Source: Fen-549 sp050011315
Lineage (GTDB): Bacteria > Actinomycetota > Thermoleophilia > Gaiellales > Gaiellaceae
NCBI GenBank assembly: GCA_050011315.1
Contig: JBEKJI010000047.1
Location: forward strand, 1 to 6,256
Direction of reading: 5' to 3'
DNA length: 6,256 bases
In this document: positions 5,138-6,256 of the stretch, one piece after another
Layout of the letters: each line of letters opens with the position of its first letter
Position numbering within the stretch: the stretch's first letter is position 1
Position numbers and translations under genes: made by a program
The notes under the pieces: model-generated
The model's database searches: none
Told to the model about the DNA's origin: nothing
Seen by the model: only the letters and a program-made list of their open reading frames with translations

Positions 5138-5950
5138 ATGAGCGATCCCGGCTACGTCCACGGTTACTCGCTGCGCGAGACCGCCCGCCTCTCCGACCAG
5201 GCCGACACACTCGTCGACCTGCTCCACCACGACACTCACTATCCGGGCGGGACGCGCGTACTCGAATGCGGCTGCGGAACCGGTGCCCAGACCGTCCACC
5301 TCGCCGCGCACAGCCCGGAGGCCGAGATCGTCTCGGTCGACCTGGTGCCCGAGTTTCTCGGGCGGTCGCGGGCACGCGTCGAGGCGGCCGGCTATGGCAA
5401 TGTCAACTTTCAGGTCGCGGACGTTTTCGATCTCCCTTTCGCCGAGGCGAGCTTCGATCACGTCTTCGTCTGCTTTTTGCTCGAGCACGTTCCAGAGCCC
5501 GAGAAAGCTCTCCTCAATCTCCGGCGCGTGCTCAAGGAGGGTGGCTCGATCACTGTTATCGAGGGCGATCACGGCTCCTGGTACTGCAATCCCTCGACAC
5601 CGGAGGCCGAGCGCACAGTCGCCTGCCAGGTCGAGATCCAGGCCCGTCACGGCGGCGACGCGCTGATCGGTCGCCGCCTCTACCCACTGCTCTGCGAGGC
5701 CGGTTTCCGGGTCGCCCACGTCAGCCCGCGGCTCGTCTATGTCGACGACAGCCGTCCCGATCTGGTCGAGGGCTTCTCCAAGAACACCTTCATCGCCATG
5801 GTCGAGGGCGTTCGTGAGCAGGCGCTTTCGCTCGGATTGATGGACGAAGCGAGCTGGGACAAAGGAATTGCCGACATGTATCGGGCCGCCGAACCGGGCG
5901 GAACCTTCTCCTACACCTTCTTCAAGGGAACGGCGCTAAAGCGCGCCTAA
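5138..5950 (+). CDS. Class I SAM-dependent methyltransferase, substrate unknown
   Basis: A 270-residue protein with a Rossmann-fold methyltransferase core. Motif I is VLECGCGTGAQT (41-52), the acidic residue ending strand 2 is D68 (IVSVDLVPEF), the motif II region is VADVFDLPFAEASFDHVFVCFLLEHV (93-118), and motif III is LRRVLKEGGSITVIEGDHG (128-146). The N-terminal helix region (YVHGYSLRETARLSDQADTL) and a C-terminal insertion or cap (about 150-265, ending GTFSYTFFKGTALK) are not diagnostic to me; the overall type resembles UbiE-like small-molecule methyltransferases. There is no signal peptide or membrane segment, so it acts in the cytoplasm. I prefer the ATG at 5138, with AAGAG at 5125-5129, over a GTG three codons earlier. 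It lies 65 bp after ribH on the same strand with no clear terminator between, so it may belong to the riboflavin transcript. Methylation of a flavin or flavin precursor is possible but unproven. Confidence 0.9.
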   Translation: MSDPGYVHGYSLRETARLSDQADTLVDLLHHDTHYPGGTRVLECGCGTGAQTVHLAAHSPEAEIVSVDLVPEFLGRSRARVEAAGYGNVNFQVADVFDLPFAEASFDHVFVCFLLEHVPEPEKALLNLRRVLKEGGSITVIEGDHGSWYCNPSTPEAERTVACQVEIQARHGGDALIGRRLYPLLCEAGFRVAHVSPRLVYVDDSRPDLVEGFSKNTFIAMVEGVREQALSLGLMDEASWDKGIADMYRAAEPGGTFSYTFFKGTALKRA

Positions 5951-6007
5951 CGAAACGAAGCACTCCACCGCCTGGCCGCGCTCGGCGGCGCGCTGCGTTG
6001 TCCTCGG

Positions 6008-6047
6008 CCTCGCCCGTAGCTTTGGCTACGAACGAGGTGCTGCTTTT
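6008..6047 (+). terminator. Possible terminator hairpin after the methyltransferase gene
   Basis: CCTCG-CC-CGTAGC, loop TTTG, GCTACG-AA-CGAGG (6008-6037) makes 11 pairs with a 2x2 internal loop and is followed six bases later by TTTT (6044-6047). The T-run is short and displaced, so this is weak as an intrinsic terminator; it could equally be a copy of a dispersed GC-rich hairpin element. A smaller CGCGC/GCGCG hairpin (5977-5992) precedes it. Confidence 0.35.
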
Positions 6048-6095
6048 CGGAGCTCGACTGGAAACAGAGAAACACCGGCTGAGCACAATCTCGCG

Positions 6096-6151
6096 GCCCG
6101 AGGACGTTGTCCTCGGGCGCATCCGTATCTCTGACCGATACGAATGCGCCC
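6096..6151. other. Two overlapping, mutually exclusive hairpins
   Basis: Hairpin A is GCCCGAGGAC, loop GTT, GTCCTCGGGC (6096-6118): ten perfect pairs. Hairpin B is GGGCGCATCCGTATC, loop TCTGACC, GATACGAATGCGCCC (6115-6151): fourteen pairs with one C/A mismatch at 6123/6143. They share GGGC (6115-6118), so one molecule cannot fully form both. Neither is followed by a T-run on either strand, and no gene is visible within about 100 bp to the right. The pairing is seen directly; any function is open. Confidence 0.55.
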
Positions 6152-6256
6152 TGCGTCCTAGCCTCGAACCACGATCTCGCACTCATCCGGCGCCCCTCCG
6201 TCCCCAGACGAGCTCCCTAGCATCGCATCCCCCGATCACACCCAGTCAGTGGGTCT
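6152..6256. other. Non-coding right edge
   Basis: No supported gene on either strand. The only structure seen is a short ACCCA/TGGGT inverted repeat (6240-6244 with 6250-6254) at the very end, too close to the edge to interpret. Confidence 0.4.

Noticed and set aside
5922..6186. Minus-strand open frames of 79-86 codons at the right edge
   Set aside because: Arg/Ala-rich translations without motifs run straight through the hairpins, and one overlaps the end of the methyltransferase gene.

Overview
This is a GC-rich bacterial window whose coding regions strongly favour G or C at third codon positions. The RibBA and RibH sequences and the use of GTG starts suggest a high-GC actinobacterial lineage, perhaps Thermoleophilia-like. 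That placement is an inference from how the proteins look, not from a search.

Layout: positions 1-208 hold no gene I can support. Positions 209-2041 carry two genes on the minus strand: a VOC/glyoxalase-fold protein (209-652) and, upstream of it, an XRE-type regulator with a C-terminal TPR array (707-2041). Positions 2042-2410 are a divergent intergenic region. Its minus-strand-proximal part holds a compact cluster of inverted TGTC/GACA half-sites, a likely operator. Its plus-strand-proximal part holds three RNA hairpins ahead of the riboflavin genes, the last of them very stable.

Positions 2411-5072 are a tightly packed riboflavin operon: ribE (riboflavin synthase), ribBA (DHBP synthase fused to GTP cyclohydrolase II) and ribH (lumazine synthase). 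Each junction is a 4-base start/stop overlap, so translation is probably coupled. Together they supply both precursors from GTP and ribulose 5-phosphate, make 6,7-dimethyl-8-ribityllumazine and convert it to riboflavin. The middle deaminase/reductase step (RibD) is not encoded here. A class I SAM-dependent methyltransferase follows on the same strand (5138-5950). The last 306 bases are non-coding and rich in hairpins.

Most of the window is ordinary metabolism. The unusual points are: a Pro/Glu-rich, probably disordered extension of about 110 residues at the N terminus of RibH, part of it encoded by a hexanucleotide repeat; a shortened phosphate-binding loop in the same RibH; a structured ribE leader that does not resemble the FMN riboswitch; the dyad operator beside the XRE-TPR regulator; and two overlapping, mutually exclusive hairpins near the right edge.
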